From: Ancylomarina euxina | Lineage (GTDB): Bacteria; Bacteroidota; Bacteroidia; Bacteroidales; Marinifilaceae | Direction of reading: 5' to 3' | Length of the DNA: 64,000 nucleotides | NCBI RefSeq assembly: GCF_003863355.1 | Contig: NZ_QQWG01000001.1 | Span: 1 to 64,000 of the forward strand | Shown: positions 38,285-46,240 of the stretch, piece by piece | Numbering within the stretch: position 1 is the first letter of the stretch | Layout: each line of letters opens with the position of its first letter | The notes under the pieces: generated by a model | Databases searched by the model: none | Told to the model about the DNA's origin: nothing | The model's input: the letters and a program-made list of their open reading frames with translations, nothing else | Translations under genes and position numbers: made by a program

Positions 38285-38428
38285 CATTATCGTTGGCGAA
38301 TTGAGAACAAACATTATTAGATTTTGGATCTTACTATATTCAAGGATGTTTCAAGAAAGAGAGTAGGAAAGGCCTCAGAAATATTCGCCATACATATCAA
38401 AATTGCCATTAACTTACTGAAAAGATGA
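38285..38428 (+). pseudogene. Remnant of an ISAs1-family transposase
   Basis: One frame reads HYRWRIENKHY, a stop, then ILDLTIFKDVSRKR and KASEIFAIHIKIAINLLKR, a stop, then KIRIAYGQVKK. This follows the C-terminal block of ISAs1 DDE transposases (HW-x-IEN-x-LHW-x-LD-V-x-F-x-ED-x-SR-x-R...IALNLLK). Two in-frame stops and the lack of the N-terminal two thirds make it nonfunctional. No terminal inverted repeats are seen. Confidence 0.7.
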
Positions 38429-38539
38429 AAAATTCGAATAGCCTATGGGCAAGTGAAAAAGGTTGATAGCAGAATAAGATTAAAACCAGTTACTCATAGT
38501 TCTCAGTAAAAAGTATGAGTTTGCCTTCCTTTTTCGTCT

Positions 38540-38572
38540 CTTTATTTCTTTGGAAGAGTAGAAGTAATCCAG
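38540..38572 (-). promoter_or_regulatory. Degenerate copy of the 33-bp element
   Basis: It has the same length and order of blocks as at 35194 and 43059, with several substitutions (CTGGATTACTTCT at one end, AATAAAG at the other). It sits 104 bp upstream of the second CHAT gene, the same distance as copy 1 from the first, so it was carried by the tandem duplication. Confidence 0.45.
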
Positions 38573-38675
38573 AAACAGAAAGTTTTATTTCAAAAACATA
38601 AATAAGTTCTATGTTTTTCATAATTTCACGAACTTATTTGTTACGTATTCAGTTTTTTAAACTATCTCCCCCAAA

Positions 38676-41549
38676 GTGAGAATCAAACAAGAAATATTTC
38701 GATATATACTGATTACTGCATGCTTTTTTATGTGTTGCGGATTCAATTTTCACGTAAAAGCATCAAAACCATCTCAAGCTCTTCAATCAGATGTGACAAC
38801 ATCTGCAGATTCTTCCTTACTCGTTATACTAAATAAGGCCGTAAATGAATTGCTTTCTCAAAATTATAAGGGGGCGGAGATCTTTTTTAAAGAAGCTGAA
38901 GAAGGTATTGACGAAAGTGAGTTGAATAATATTGAGCTTTTATATCGATATAAAGTCAATTATGGAGTTGCACTTCGAAAATTAGGAAAATTTAAAGATG
39001 CATTGGTTTCTTTTAATTCAGCTGAGATTATTTGTAAAAAGAACTATGGAGAATTATCAGGTAAACTAGCTCCTGTATATGCCAATGTGGGAAATATTTA
39101 TCTTAATTTGAAAGATAATATAAAGGCACAAAAATTTTATGAGGCTGCTCTTTTTATTATCGAAAAGAATCCCTCGGCTTCACGCTGGAAAGATCCAATA
39201 ATGAATAACCTTGGTCTGGTTTCAAAGAACAATAAGGACTATAATAATGCTCTCAAATATTTATTTGAGGGACTAAAAATTAAGAAAGCAAGGAATGCTA
39301 CAAATCTTTCTGTGAGTTACACTAATATTGGTAATTGTTATAAGGAATTGGGTTACGATAAAGAGGCTAATCATTATTTTAAATTGAGTATTGATGAATC
39401 GATTAAATTAAATGGGGATGGTAATTCCGATTTGGCTAACTTTTATTTGAATTATGCCATATTTCATTCTTCTAAGGAAAATGGAGTTTTGGCTGAAGAA
39501 TATTTAAATAAGTCCTACAAAATTTATTTAGATAAGTTTGGATTAAAGCACCCTGACACGGCTCATTGTTTGAAAAATTTGGGTGGCTTGTACTTCAAGG
39601 ATAAAGACTATACTAAAGCCCTAGAGTATTACCAAAAAGCACTTGTGTCAAGCACCTATGACTTTCATGGAGAAGGTTTTGAGCAGAATCCCAATATACA
39701 GCAAATTGATGGTCAGTTATCGACATTTGATATTATAAATGACAAGGCTACAACATTAGAGAAGCTGTATGCTGAATCAAAACAAGTCAAGTATCTTAAA
39801 GCATCCTTGAATACATTCGATTTGTGTGTTGATATTATTGATCAAATTCGAATTGCTTATCAGGATGAAGAATCAAAGTTGGCACTGAGTGCCAACGAGA
39901 ATGAAACCTTTTCTTCAGCTATTGAGGTGGCTGCAGATTTGTTTGAAATCACGGGTAATCCAATTTATAAGGAGAAAGCTTTTAGGTATTCGGAAAGCGC
40001 TAAGGCATCTAGTTTACGTCACTTTCTAAATGATGTCGACGCTAAATTAATTGGGGGTATTCCTATTGATCTTCAAAACTTGGAGCATCAATTAAAACAA
40101 GATATTGCAGATTACCGTGATAAGATTTATCAGGAGAGAAAGCAGTTTCATCCTAGGCAAGACTCTGTCGCTAATTGGCGCTATACTTTATTTGGTCTGA
40201 ATGTCGACTATGAGAAAATGGTGAAGCGTTTTGAGACAGATCACCCAAGCTACTATGCCATTAAATACTCTAGTGCAGGCATTTCTGTAGAAGAACTGCA
40301 AAAGCAGCTGAAAGAAGATGAAATATTGCTTGAATATGCCTTATCTGGTTCAACTTTGTATTCTTTTGCTATTGGTTCTGATCTTTTCGAAATGAAAAAA
40401 GTGAGCCTAAAACAAGGTGAGTTTGAGAAAAGTATCACTAATATTCTAAGCTGTTTAAAGACCAATGATTTTTTTGGTAATCGTATGAAATATCATCAGG
40501 ATTATATTTCTGCAGCTCATAAGCTTTATCAATTTGTAATCGAACCTTATGAAGATGTTATTCTGAATAAGCATTTAATCATAGTCCCCGAAGGTAAAAT
40601 GGCCTATGTCCCCTTTGGTGTATTGTTGAAGCAAAAAGGAGACCCTGAGAGTTTGAATTACCGTGATTTGGATTACCTGATACGTCATAATCCTATTAGT
40701 TATCAAAACTCAGCTACGATTGCTTACAAGCGACCTAATAAAGGATTTTCAACACCATCATCAAAAAGACATTTGGCATTTGCTCCGTCCTATAATAATT
40801 TGAGCGATTCAATTCTAACAACCAGAAATATTCGTAACAACAATCTTTTTCCTTTACCTGGAGCTAAAGTAGAGGTTGAAAATATTTCTAAGATATTTGC
40901 AGGTGAGACTTATACTGATGAGCTTGCTTCTGAGACGAATTTTAAGAAAAAAGCTGAGGATTTTGACATTCTTCATTTAGCCATGCATACCATTTTAGAT
41001 GATGATAATCCCATGTATTCAAAATTGGTTTTTACTCAAACAGGAGATACTTTTAATGACGGTTTATTGAATGCTCATGAGATTTACAATATGAACCTTA
41101 AAGCCAGGATGATTGTCTTGAGTGCTTGTAATTCAGGAAACGGAAAATTCCTTAAGGGAGAGGGTATTATGAGTTTGGCACGTGGTTTTTTCTATTCGGG
41201 TTGTCCAAGTTTAATCATGACACTTTGGACTGTGGAAGATTTATCAGGATCGACTTTAATGTCTTCATTTTATAAGTACTTGGCTCAAAGTTTTCCTAAG
41301 GACGTTGCTCTCCAGCAAGCTAAACTGGAATATCTTGAAACAGCTGATGCATTTAAATCGCATCCTTACTTTTGGTCGGGCTATGTTGTTATTGGTGATA
41401 AAGAAACCTTGTTCAGATTCAGTATGATTCATAAGATCTTGATGTTTCTGGGACTATCTCTTCTATTTGGAGGTATTTACTTCATTTGGCAACGCTCGTC
41501 TTCTAAAAATATTCACGAACAAACTCTGGATGAGTTCGATTTAGTTTAA
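38676..41549 (+). CDS. Secreted membrane-anchored TPR-CHAT protease, copy 2
   Basis: This paralogue of the preceding CHAT protein has exactly the same length (957 residues) and no large gaps. It has the same signal peptide type, TPR block, and catalytic His771 and Cys818 (LHLAMHT, LSACNSG). The same C-terminal membrane helix is present. The C-terminal third is almost unchanged, while the TPR region differs most, so the two copies may recognise different partners with the same protease. It also uses GTG as start. It is followed by the converging sigma/anti-sigma operon. Confidence 0.9.
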   Translation: MRIKQEIFRYILITACFFMCCGFNFHVKASKPSQALQSDVTTSADSSLLVILNKAVNELLSQNYKGAEIFFKEAEEGIDESELNNIELLYRYKVNYGVALRKLGKFKDALVSFNSAEIICKKNYGELSGKLAPVYANVGNIYLNLKDNIKAQKFYEAALFIIEKNPSASRWKDPIMNNLGLVSKNNKDYNNALKYLFEGLKIKKARNATNLSVSYTNIGNCYKELGYDKEANHYFKLSIDESIKLNGDGNSDLANFYLNYAIFHSSKENGVLAEEYLNKSYKIYLDKFGLKHPDTAHCLKNLGGLYFKDKDYTKALEYYQKALVSSTYDFHGEGFEQNPNIQQIDGQLSTFDIINDKATTLEKLYAESKQVKYLKASLNTFDLCVDIIDQIRIAYQDEESKLALSANENETFSSAIEVAADLFEITGNPIYKEKAFRYSESAKASSLRHFLNDVDAKLIGGIPIDLQNLEHQLKQDIADYRDKIYQERKQFHPRQDSVANWRYTLFGLNVDYEKMVKRFETDHPSYYAIKYSSAGISVEELQKQLKEDEILLEYALSGSTLYSFAIGSDLFEMKKVSLKQGEFEKSITNILSCLKTNDFFGNRMKYHQDYISAAHKLYQFVIEPYEDVILNKHLIIVPEGKMAYVPFGVLLKQKGDPESLNYRDLDYLIRHNPISYQNSATIAYKRPNKGFSTPSSKRHLAFAPSYNNLSDSILTTRNIRNNNLFPLPGAKVEVENISKIFAGETYTDELASETNFKKKAEDFDILHLAMHTILDDDNPMYSKLVFTQTGDTFNDGLLNAHEIYNMNLKARMIVLSACNSGNGKFLKGEGIMSLARGFFYSGCPSLIMTLWTVEDLSGSTLMSSFYKYLAQSFPKDVALQQAKLEYLETADAFKSHPYFWSGYVVIGDKETLFRFSMIHKILMFLGLSLLFGGIYFIWQRSSSKNIHEQTLDEFDLV

Positions 41550-41673
41550 AATCTATTTACTTCTCTTTTTAAGCTCCTAGAAGAATTAATTTATAGACTG
41601 AGACCTTATTACTTAAAGCTTCGATAAAACGGCTTATTTGCTTATTAAAACACCAATCTCAATAAGTCGGATA

Positions 41674-41708
41674 CAAAAGAAAGGATTGTTCTGAAAAGAA
41701 CAATCCTT
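41674..41708 (-). terminator. Terminator of the sigma/anti-sigma operon
   Basis: Perfect arms GGATTGTTCT and AGAACAATCC around GAAA have T-rich sequence on the minus-strand side. It may also stop transcription from the CHAT gene. Confidence 0.75.
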
Positions 41709-41737
41709 GTATATTAACGATAGTATGACGAATCGAT

Positions 41738-42490
41738 TTATTCCAGTTTGTTGAGAATCTCTTTGGCTTTTGTTCTGTAGAAACTATTCCCTTTGGCAAT
41801 AGCACTATAAGTTTCCTTAGCCTTTTCTCTTTCGTTAGTCATTAGGTAGCAAATTCCTAAATACCACTCAGATTGCTCTATAAACAGGTTATTTTTGTGT
41901 TTTAATACTCGAATAAAATTCTTATTCGCTTTGGGGTATTCTTGTACTTGAATATTAGAAATACCGGAATAGAAGTTACTCGTTAAATTGGTACTGTCTT
42001 TATCTAGTATGGTTTGGAATAATGATAAAGCAGCACGATAATTTTTAGACTCATAGGATTTAAGAGCCTGTTCCAGAATTTTATCTGCATTATCAGCATC
42101 AGAAGCGGAACGAGTATTGATTACAATACCGTAGGGCTTGTAGTAGTTTCTGAATATTTCTTCATTGGAATATGGTTTGTTGCCAAGCATAGAATATATG
42201 CCAGCCATACCAATAAAAAGAATCATAGAAGCAGCAGCAATCCTCCATTTACCTTGGAATCTCGCTTTGCGTTTTTCAATAGGAGCAGGAATATCAATAG
42301 CTTCAAGTTTGCTTCTAAGCTCCATGACATCCTCTTCCATAATTGCCTCGTTAATCTCGTTATGAAGATTTAGTTCCATCTCCAGGTCAAGATCATCCAT
42401 TAGATCTTTTTCAAAATCTAAGATTTCATTTTCGTTAAGCAGACCGTCTAGATAATTATCTATGCGATCAAAGTTTTTTTCGTCCATCAT
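41738..42490 (-). CDS. Membrane anti-sigma-like protein with TPR domain
   Basis: The N-terminal cytoplasmic part (residues 1-75, acidic, starting FDRIDNYLDGLLNENEILDFE) has the pattern of Bacteroidota anti-sigma factors. One membrane helix follows (about residues 83-101, IAAASMILFIGMAGIYSML). The periplasmic part carries TPR-like repeats (AALSLFQTILDKDSTN, YPKANKNFIRVLKHKN, AKETYSAIAKGN). It starts within the stop of the sigma gene (ATGA overlap), a translational coupling typical of sigma/anti-sigma pairs. It probably holds the sigma factor inactive until a periplasmic signal or cleavage releases it. The neighbouring periplasmic CHAT proteases are candidates for that cut. Confidence 0.8.
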   Translation of the reverse strand: MMDEKNFDRIDNYLDGLLNENEILDFEKDLMDDLDLEMELNLHNEINEAIMEEDVMELRSKLEAIDIPAPIEKRKARFQGKWRIAAASMILFIGMAGIYSMLGNKPYSNEEIFRNYYKPYGIVINTRSASDADNADKILEQALKSYESKNYRAALSLFQTILDKDSTNLTSNFYSGISNIQVQEYPKANKNFIRVLKHKNNLFIEQSEWYLGICYLMTNEREKAKETYSAIAKGNSFYRTKAKEILNKLE

Positions 42491-43047
42491 ACTTCGGTAA
42501 ATTGATTATCGCTTTTAATATTCATTATAAGTGTTTGCTTGCACTTATATTTCCTAGATTTCACGTAATCTTCTCCGGCAAAGCCCATTTTTTTTGCAAT
42601 TTCTTTTGCAGATACTTTCTCAAGATAAAGTCTCATGATTTCCTGACAATCAGCTGGCAAACGTTTAAAATGCTTCTGATACAGACGGTACTTTTCAGTT
42701 TGCTCGTAAGATAAACTTACATCATCAACCTGTTGGTCGAGTACTACGTCTGATTGGATAATGTCAAGATTATCATTCCTTTTCTCAAGTTTTTTTAACC
42801 ACAATAGTCGGCATACAGAGTAGATATACGTTCTAAAGTTACAAGTCAGCACTATAGGTGCTTTCTTCATCTTTCGAAAGATTACAATGATAGCCTCCTG
42901 AAAAAGATCGCGTGCGTCTTCACTGGTTCCACTATTATTTTCAACGAATCTGCAAGTATCAGGAAAGAACTTGCGATAGATGTAATTCAATACATCATTA
43001 TTGCTCATTCCAATTCCTTCTAGAATTGCTTCTGTTGTGTAATCCAT
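42487..43047 (-). CDS. ECF-type sigma factor
   Basis: This 186-residue sigma-70 family protein has region 2 (NDVLNYIYRKFFPDTCRFV, then SEDARDLFQEAIIVIFRKM and CNFRTYIYSVCRLLWLKKL). It also has region 4 (YQKHFKRLPADCQEIMRLYLEKVSAKEIAKKMGF, then VKSRKYKCKQTL). No region 1 or 3 is present, so it is of the extracytoplasmic-function class. It overlaps the anti-sigma-like gene by 4 bp. A 33-bp element lies 11 bp upstream of its start and also upstream of the double-glycine peptide genes, suggesting autoregulation and a small local regulon. Confidence 0.9.
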   Translation of the reverse strand: MDYTTEAILEGIGMSNNDVLNYIYRKFFPDTCRFVENNSGTSEDARDLFQEAIIVIFRKMKKAPIVLTCNFRTYIYSVCRLLWLKKLEKRNDNLDIIQSDVVLDQQVDDVSLSYEQTEKYRLYQKHFKRLPADCQEIMRLYLEKVSAKEIAKKMGFAGEDYVKSRKYKCKQTLIMNIKSDNQFTEV

Positions 43048-43058
43048 GTTATCTACCT

Positions 43059-43091
43059 CTTTATTCCTTCTTTTTGCAAAAAGTAACCCAG
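43059..43091 (-). promoter_or_regulatory. 33-bp shared element upstream of the ECF sigma gene
   Basis: Read leftward it begins CTGGGTTACTTTTT, continues GCAAAAAGAA and ends GGAATAAAG, 11 bp before the sigma start codon. The first 14 and last 9 bases are identical to the copy at 35194. The internal CTTTTTGCAAAAAG is itself an inverted repeat. Confidence 0.55.
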
Positions 43092-43094
43092 TAA

Positions 43095-43493
43095 AACGAA
43101 AAAAAAATAAAAACTAATTAATTAACGCTTGTATTATTCGAATTATCAATCTGTTATAAATAATTAAAAATTAGGTTTTTTCTGTAATTTATACATAATA
43201 TGATTGAAAAAACAACTTATATATTACCCAACAAATATGTGACGAAGTTGTTTAAAATACGGATGAATTATTGTTTTATTTGTGTGAATGTAAATATATG
43301 TAAAAAAAATATAGTTTTTGATAAATGGATAAATCCTTTTCTCATATTGACATAAATATTTAAAAGGCTAACCAGTGTTATGGGCACATGCATTGCTTTA
43401 ATTTGATATTAAGTTTTTTTGAGATTTATGGCTTTAAGCTGAAGGGGGAATTATTCTGGACTCAAGAAACATATTTGTTAGAGAGTGTAAAAT
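43095..43493. other. AT-rich gap upstream of the sigma gene
   Basis: About 400 bp of very AT-rich sequence lies between the sigma gene and the tRNA terminator. I see no small gene, repeat or hairpin of note. Confidence 0.5.
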
Positions 43494-43524
43494 AAAAAAA
43501 GGAAATTTTCATGCGAAAATTTCC
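43494..43524 (-). terminator. Terminator of the tRNA-Val cluster
   Basis: Perfect arms GGAAATTTTC and GAAAATTTCC around ATGC are followed on the minus strand by seven T. It lies 17 bp past the last tRNA. Confidence 0.85.
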
Positions 43525-43540
43525 TTTTTATTTCTCGGTG

Positions 43541-43615
43541 TGGGCGATATAGGATTCGAACCTATGACCCCTTGGGTGTAAACCAAGTGCTCTGAACCAA
43601 CTGAGCTAATCGCCC
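43541..43615 (-). tRNA. tRNA-Val (anticodon TAC), third in transcript
   Basis: A 75-nt cloverleaf has acceptor GGGCGAT/ATCGCCC, D-arm AGCTCAGTTGGTTCAGAGC, anticodon arm CTTGG-TTTACAC-CCAAG with anticodon TAC, and T-loop GGTTCGAATCC. CCA is not encoded. It is identical to the two tRNAs upstream. Confidence 0.95.
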
Positions 43616-43644
43616 GAGAAGACTGTGTGTATGTTATACAATTG

Positions 43645-43719
43645 TGGGCGATATAGGATTCGAACCTATGACCCCTTGGGTGTAAACCAAGTGCTCTGAA
43701 CCAACTGAGCTAATCGCCC
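43645..43719 (-). tRNA. tRNA-Val (anticodon TAC), second in transcript
   Basis: This copy is identical to its two neighbours. It is separated on each side by the same 29-bp spacer, so the repeat unit is 104 bp. Confidence 0.95.
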
Positions 43720-43748
43720 GAGAAGACTGTGTGTATGTTATACAATTG

Positions 43749-43823
43749 TGGGCGATATAGGATTCGAACCTATGACCCCTTGGGTGTAAACCAAGTGCTC
43801 TGAACCAACTGAGCTAATCGCCC
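43749..43823 (-). tRNA. tRNA-Val (anticodon TAC), first in transcript
   Basis: This is the first of three identical leftward tRNA-Val genes. A -7 box lies just upstream at 43842-43849. Confidence 0.95.
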
Positions 43824-43841
43824 TTTCCCTTAATTGCGATG

Positions 43842-43849
43842 CAAATATA
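43842..43849 (-). promoter_or_regulatory. -7 box of the tRNA-Val cluster
   Basis: The minus-strand TATATTTG matches TAnnTTTG. It lies 19 bp before the first tRNA, a suitable distance for a short 5' leader. Confidence 0.6.
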
Positions 43850-43964
43850 GGAGGGAATTTTTTCATACGCAAGCCCTAAATGAAAATAAATTAAAAAAAG
43901 GTCTCTTGAACCCTTGGTTTTTGTTGAAAAACTCTACTTTTAGGACTCATAAAAAATTGATTAG

Positions 43965-44315
43965 ATGGATAATAATTTAGAAAGTGACTGGAATAAACTT
44001 TTATATAAAATTTCTGAAGATTTTAATGTTGATGCCGATTTAAATGGAACTTTACTGCTAATTGGCATTCAGGAGCGTGAAGAAGGCTTCAAAGAAACTT
44101 ATTCGAAAGATGATAAAATGGCTCTAATTAATCTTGCAACTTGTCGCTTGTTGATGAAATGGAACTATTACTCGATAGAAGGCTATGATGAAGATAAGTG
44201 GCCAATCTTCAAAAAAAATAAAATGATACCTCCTTTTTCAAAGGAGAAAGAAGAATTACTTTTGATGTCGTCTATTGTAGAATACTTCAAAGAGAACGCT
44301 TATCTTGGATCTTAA
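43965..44315 (+). CDS. Conserved hypothetical protein
   Basis: This 116-residue acidic protein has no signal peptide, membrane segment or known motif. It includes LLLIGIQEREEGFKETYSKD in the first half and a helical C-terminus. I recognise it only as a type often found in Bacteroidota beside peptidyl-prolyl isomerase genes. It lies 33 bp upstream of the first cyclophilin gene on the same strand, so they probably share a transcript. Confidence 0.65.
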   Translation: MDNNLESDWNKLLYKISEDFNVDADLNGTLLLIGIQEREEGFKETYSKDDKMALINLATCRLLMKWNYYSIEGYDEDKWPIFKKNKMIPPFSKEKEELLLMSSIVEYFKENAYLGS

Positions 44316-44348
44316 ATTCTCACAAACACAATCATTAATTATTAAACA

Positions 44349-45170
44349 ATGAACAAACTCATCACTCTAAGTTTCATTTTTCTTTTGGCAGGAGCTTATT
44401 CTTGTAAAACTCCTGTTAAGCTTGGTAAAAAAGATCGCATTGTTCAGATCGATACGGAATACGGTGCTGTTAAAATCCAATTGTATGATGAAACACCTGG
44501 TCATCGTGATAATTTCATCAAGCTGGCTCATCAAGGTTTTTTCGATGGAACTCTTTTTCATAGAGTTATTGATGGTTTTATGATTCAAGGTGGTGATCCT
44601 GACTCTAAGGGGGCAAAACCTGGTACGATGTTAGGCGAAGGTGGACCAGGTTATGATATTCCAGCTGAATTCCACCCTAACTTATTTCATAAAAAAGGCG
44701 TGATTGCTGCTGCACGCGAAGGCGATAGTGCTAATCCTAAACGGGAATCTTCGGGATCTCAGTTTTATATCGCTCAAGGAAAAGTTTATGAGCCTGAAGC
44801 TTTGGAGGCACTGGTTGTTAGTATCAATAAGAAACGGGCGAATGCTATTTTTGAGAATCAAAGAGCTCAATATAAGGATGAGTTGACTCAGTTACAGAAG
44901 GATGGTGAATTTGATAAATTCAACACTAAAATGGAGGAGATGAAGCATAACATTGATTCAATTTCTAAATCTCAAATTCTTGTTTTAACTGATCCAATGA
45001 GGGAAGCATACTCCACGGTTGGGGGAATTCCTCACCTTGATCAAGCCTATACGGTTTTTGGGGAGGTGATTGAGGGCCTAGATATTATTGATAAGATTGC
45101 TTCTGAGGAAACTGATGGTAATGATCGTCCACTAAAGGATATGAAAATGAAGGTTACGATTGTTCAATAA
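44349..45170 (+). CDS. Cyclophilin-type peptidyl-prolyl isomerase lipoprotein
   Basis: A lipoprotein signal (LLAGAYSC, lipidated Cys19) precedes a cyclophilin fold: VQIDTEYGAVKIQLYDETPGHRDNFIKL, the active-site segment FHRVIDGFMIQGGDP, SSGSQFYIAQG and YTVFGEVIEGLDIIDKIA. About 80 residues rich in charged helix are inserted between SQFYIAQG and the next core strand, near the rim of the active site. It should catalyse proline isomerisation of exported proteins in the periplasm. The next gene is a paralogue. Confidence 0.92.
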   Translation: MNKLITLSFIFLLAGAYSCKTPVKLGKKDRIVQIDTEYGAVKIQLYDETPGHRDNFIKLAHQGFFDGTLFHRVIDGFMIQGGDPDSKGAKPGTMLGEGGPGYDIPAEFHPNLFHKKGVIAAAREGDSANPKRESSGSQFYIAQGKVYEPEALEALVVSINKKRANAIFENQRAQYKDELTQLQKDGEFDKFNTKMEEMKHNIDSISKSQILVLTDPMREAYSTVGGIPHLDQAYTVFGEVIEGLDIIDKIASEETDGNDRPLKDMKMKVTIVQ

Positions 45171-45192
45171 ACAATTTGCGATTATAAATTTG

Positions 45193-45230
45193 GAAAAGGC
45201 TTCGAACATTCGGAGCTTTTTTGTTTTTTT
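45193..45230 (+). terminator. Terminator between the two cyclophilin genes
   Basis: A hairpin with arms AAAGGCTTCGA and TCGGAGCTTTT (some mismatches) is followed by a T-rich run. Confidence 0.55.
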
Positions 45231-45254
45231 GGATTGACAAAGTTAAATTTCGGC

Positions 45255-46094
45255 ATGACTCAGATTAAGAAAATATTATTATTAACTGTCCTATTGTTCA
45301 TTTTTTGCTCAAAAGGAGAATTAATTGCTCAGGATAATCGTACAAATTCAATTGTATTGATCGAAACGAATTTGGGTAATATGAAATTGATGCTTTACAA
45401 GGAAACGCCTAAGCATCGTAAGAATTTTTTGCAGTTGATCGAAAATAAGCATTTCGATGGAACTTTATTTTATCGGGTGATAAAGGGATTTGTACTTCAG
45501 GGAGGTTCTCAGGATTCAAGGAATGCTGCGCCTGGTAGACAGATTGGTTATGGAAGTTCGAATAGAACCATTGAGTCAGAATTCTCTCCGCAATATTTTC
45601 ACAAAAAGGGTGCATTGGCAGCCGCTCGTCAGCCTGATAAGGTTAATGTATTTAAAGAATCGGATATTTCTCAATTCTATATTACTCACGGTAGAGTTTA
45701 CACTATGGAAGAATTAACGACTATGGAAAAAGCTGTAAATGTACCTTTGAAAAAACAGATTGTTAAGCGATATCTAACACCTAAAAAGCGTCAGTTACTC
45801 GACTCGCTAAAGAAGTTGAAAAAGGTTGAGGAATTTAGAGAGATTGCAGATAAAATCAAGTCAAACATTAGTTTTGATTTCGAAAGCTCAACCGATAAGT
45901 TAATTTTTACTGAGGCTCAAAAAAAAGCCTATACAACAGTAGGTGGTGTACCTCATTTAGACAAAAACTACACGGTTTTTGGTGAAGTTATTTCGGGTTT
46001 CGATGTGATGGATAAAATTGCAAATTTAAAAACGGATCAATACGATAGACCCAATCTGGATGTGAAAATGAAGGTTCGAATTTTACAATATTGA
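45255..46094 (+). CDS. Exported cyclophilin-like protein, paralogue
   Basis: A signal peptide ends near GELIAQ with no lipobox Cys, so the protein is periplasmic rather than lipidated. The cyclophilin core is recognisable (VLIETNLGNMKLMLYKETPKHRKNFLQL, YTVFGEVISGFDVMDKIA). The active-site segment reads FYRVIKGFVLQGGS: the conserved His is Tyr and the GGD Asp is Ser, while the catalytic Arg remains. It carries the same kind of charged helical insertion (about 85 residues). Activity may be reduced or specialised. It starts at ATG 45255; an in-frame TTG at 45234 is unlikely. Confidence 0.88.
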   Translation: MTQIKKILLLTVLLFIFCSKGELIAQDNRTNSIVLIETNLGNMKLMLYKETPKHRKNFLQLIENKHFDGTLFYRVIKGFVLQGGSQDSRNAAPGRQIGYGSSNRTIESEFSPQYFHKKGALAAARQPDKVNVFKESDISQFYITHGRVYTMEELTTMEKAVNVPLKKQIVKRYLTPKKRQLLDSLKKLKKVEEFREIADKIKSNISFDFESSTDKLIFTEAQKKAYTTVGGVPHLDKNYTVFGEVISGFDVMDKIANLKTDQYDRPNLDVKMKVRILQY

Positions 46095-46240
46095 AAGTCA
46101 TTTTTCACACCTAAATTTGTTTCAGCTTATATATTTCTATCATTATCTTGATTTCTATGTCGAGACTTAGCTTTGTACTTTATTAAAATTCAACAATCTT
46201 TTGTAACTTCGCCGCCCTATTTGGTTGACTAAACAATACA

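Larger units (their letters stand above)
38205..38675. other. Gap between the two CHAT genes
   Basis: This 471-bp gap holds a dead ISAs1-family transposase fragment, a degenerate copy of the shared 33-bp element, and a duplicated 5' region of the CHAT gene. No double-glycine peptide gene is present in it on either strand. Confidence 0.7.

Noticed and set aside
38205-38539. Double-glycine peptide gene upstream of the second CHAT gene
   Set aside because: I looked for the leader motif on both strands and found none. The gap holds only an IS remnant and the duplicated element.
43541-43823. CRISPR-like direct repeats
   Set aside because: The 104-bp repeats are tRNA-Val genes with identical spacers, not short repeats with unique spacers.
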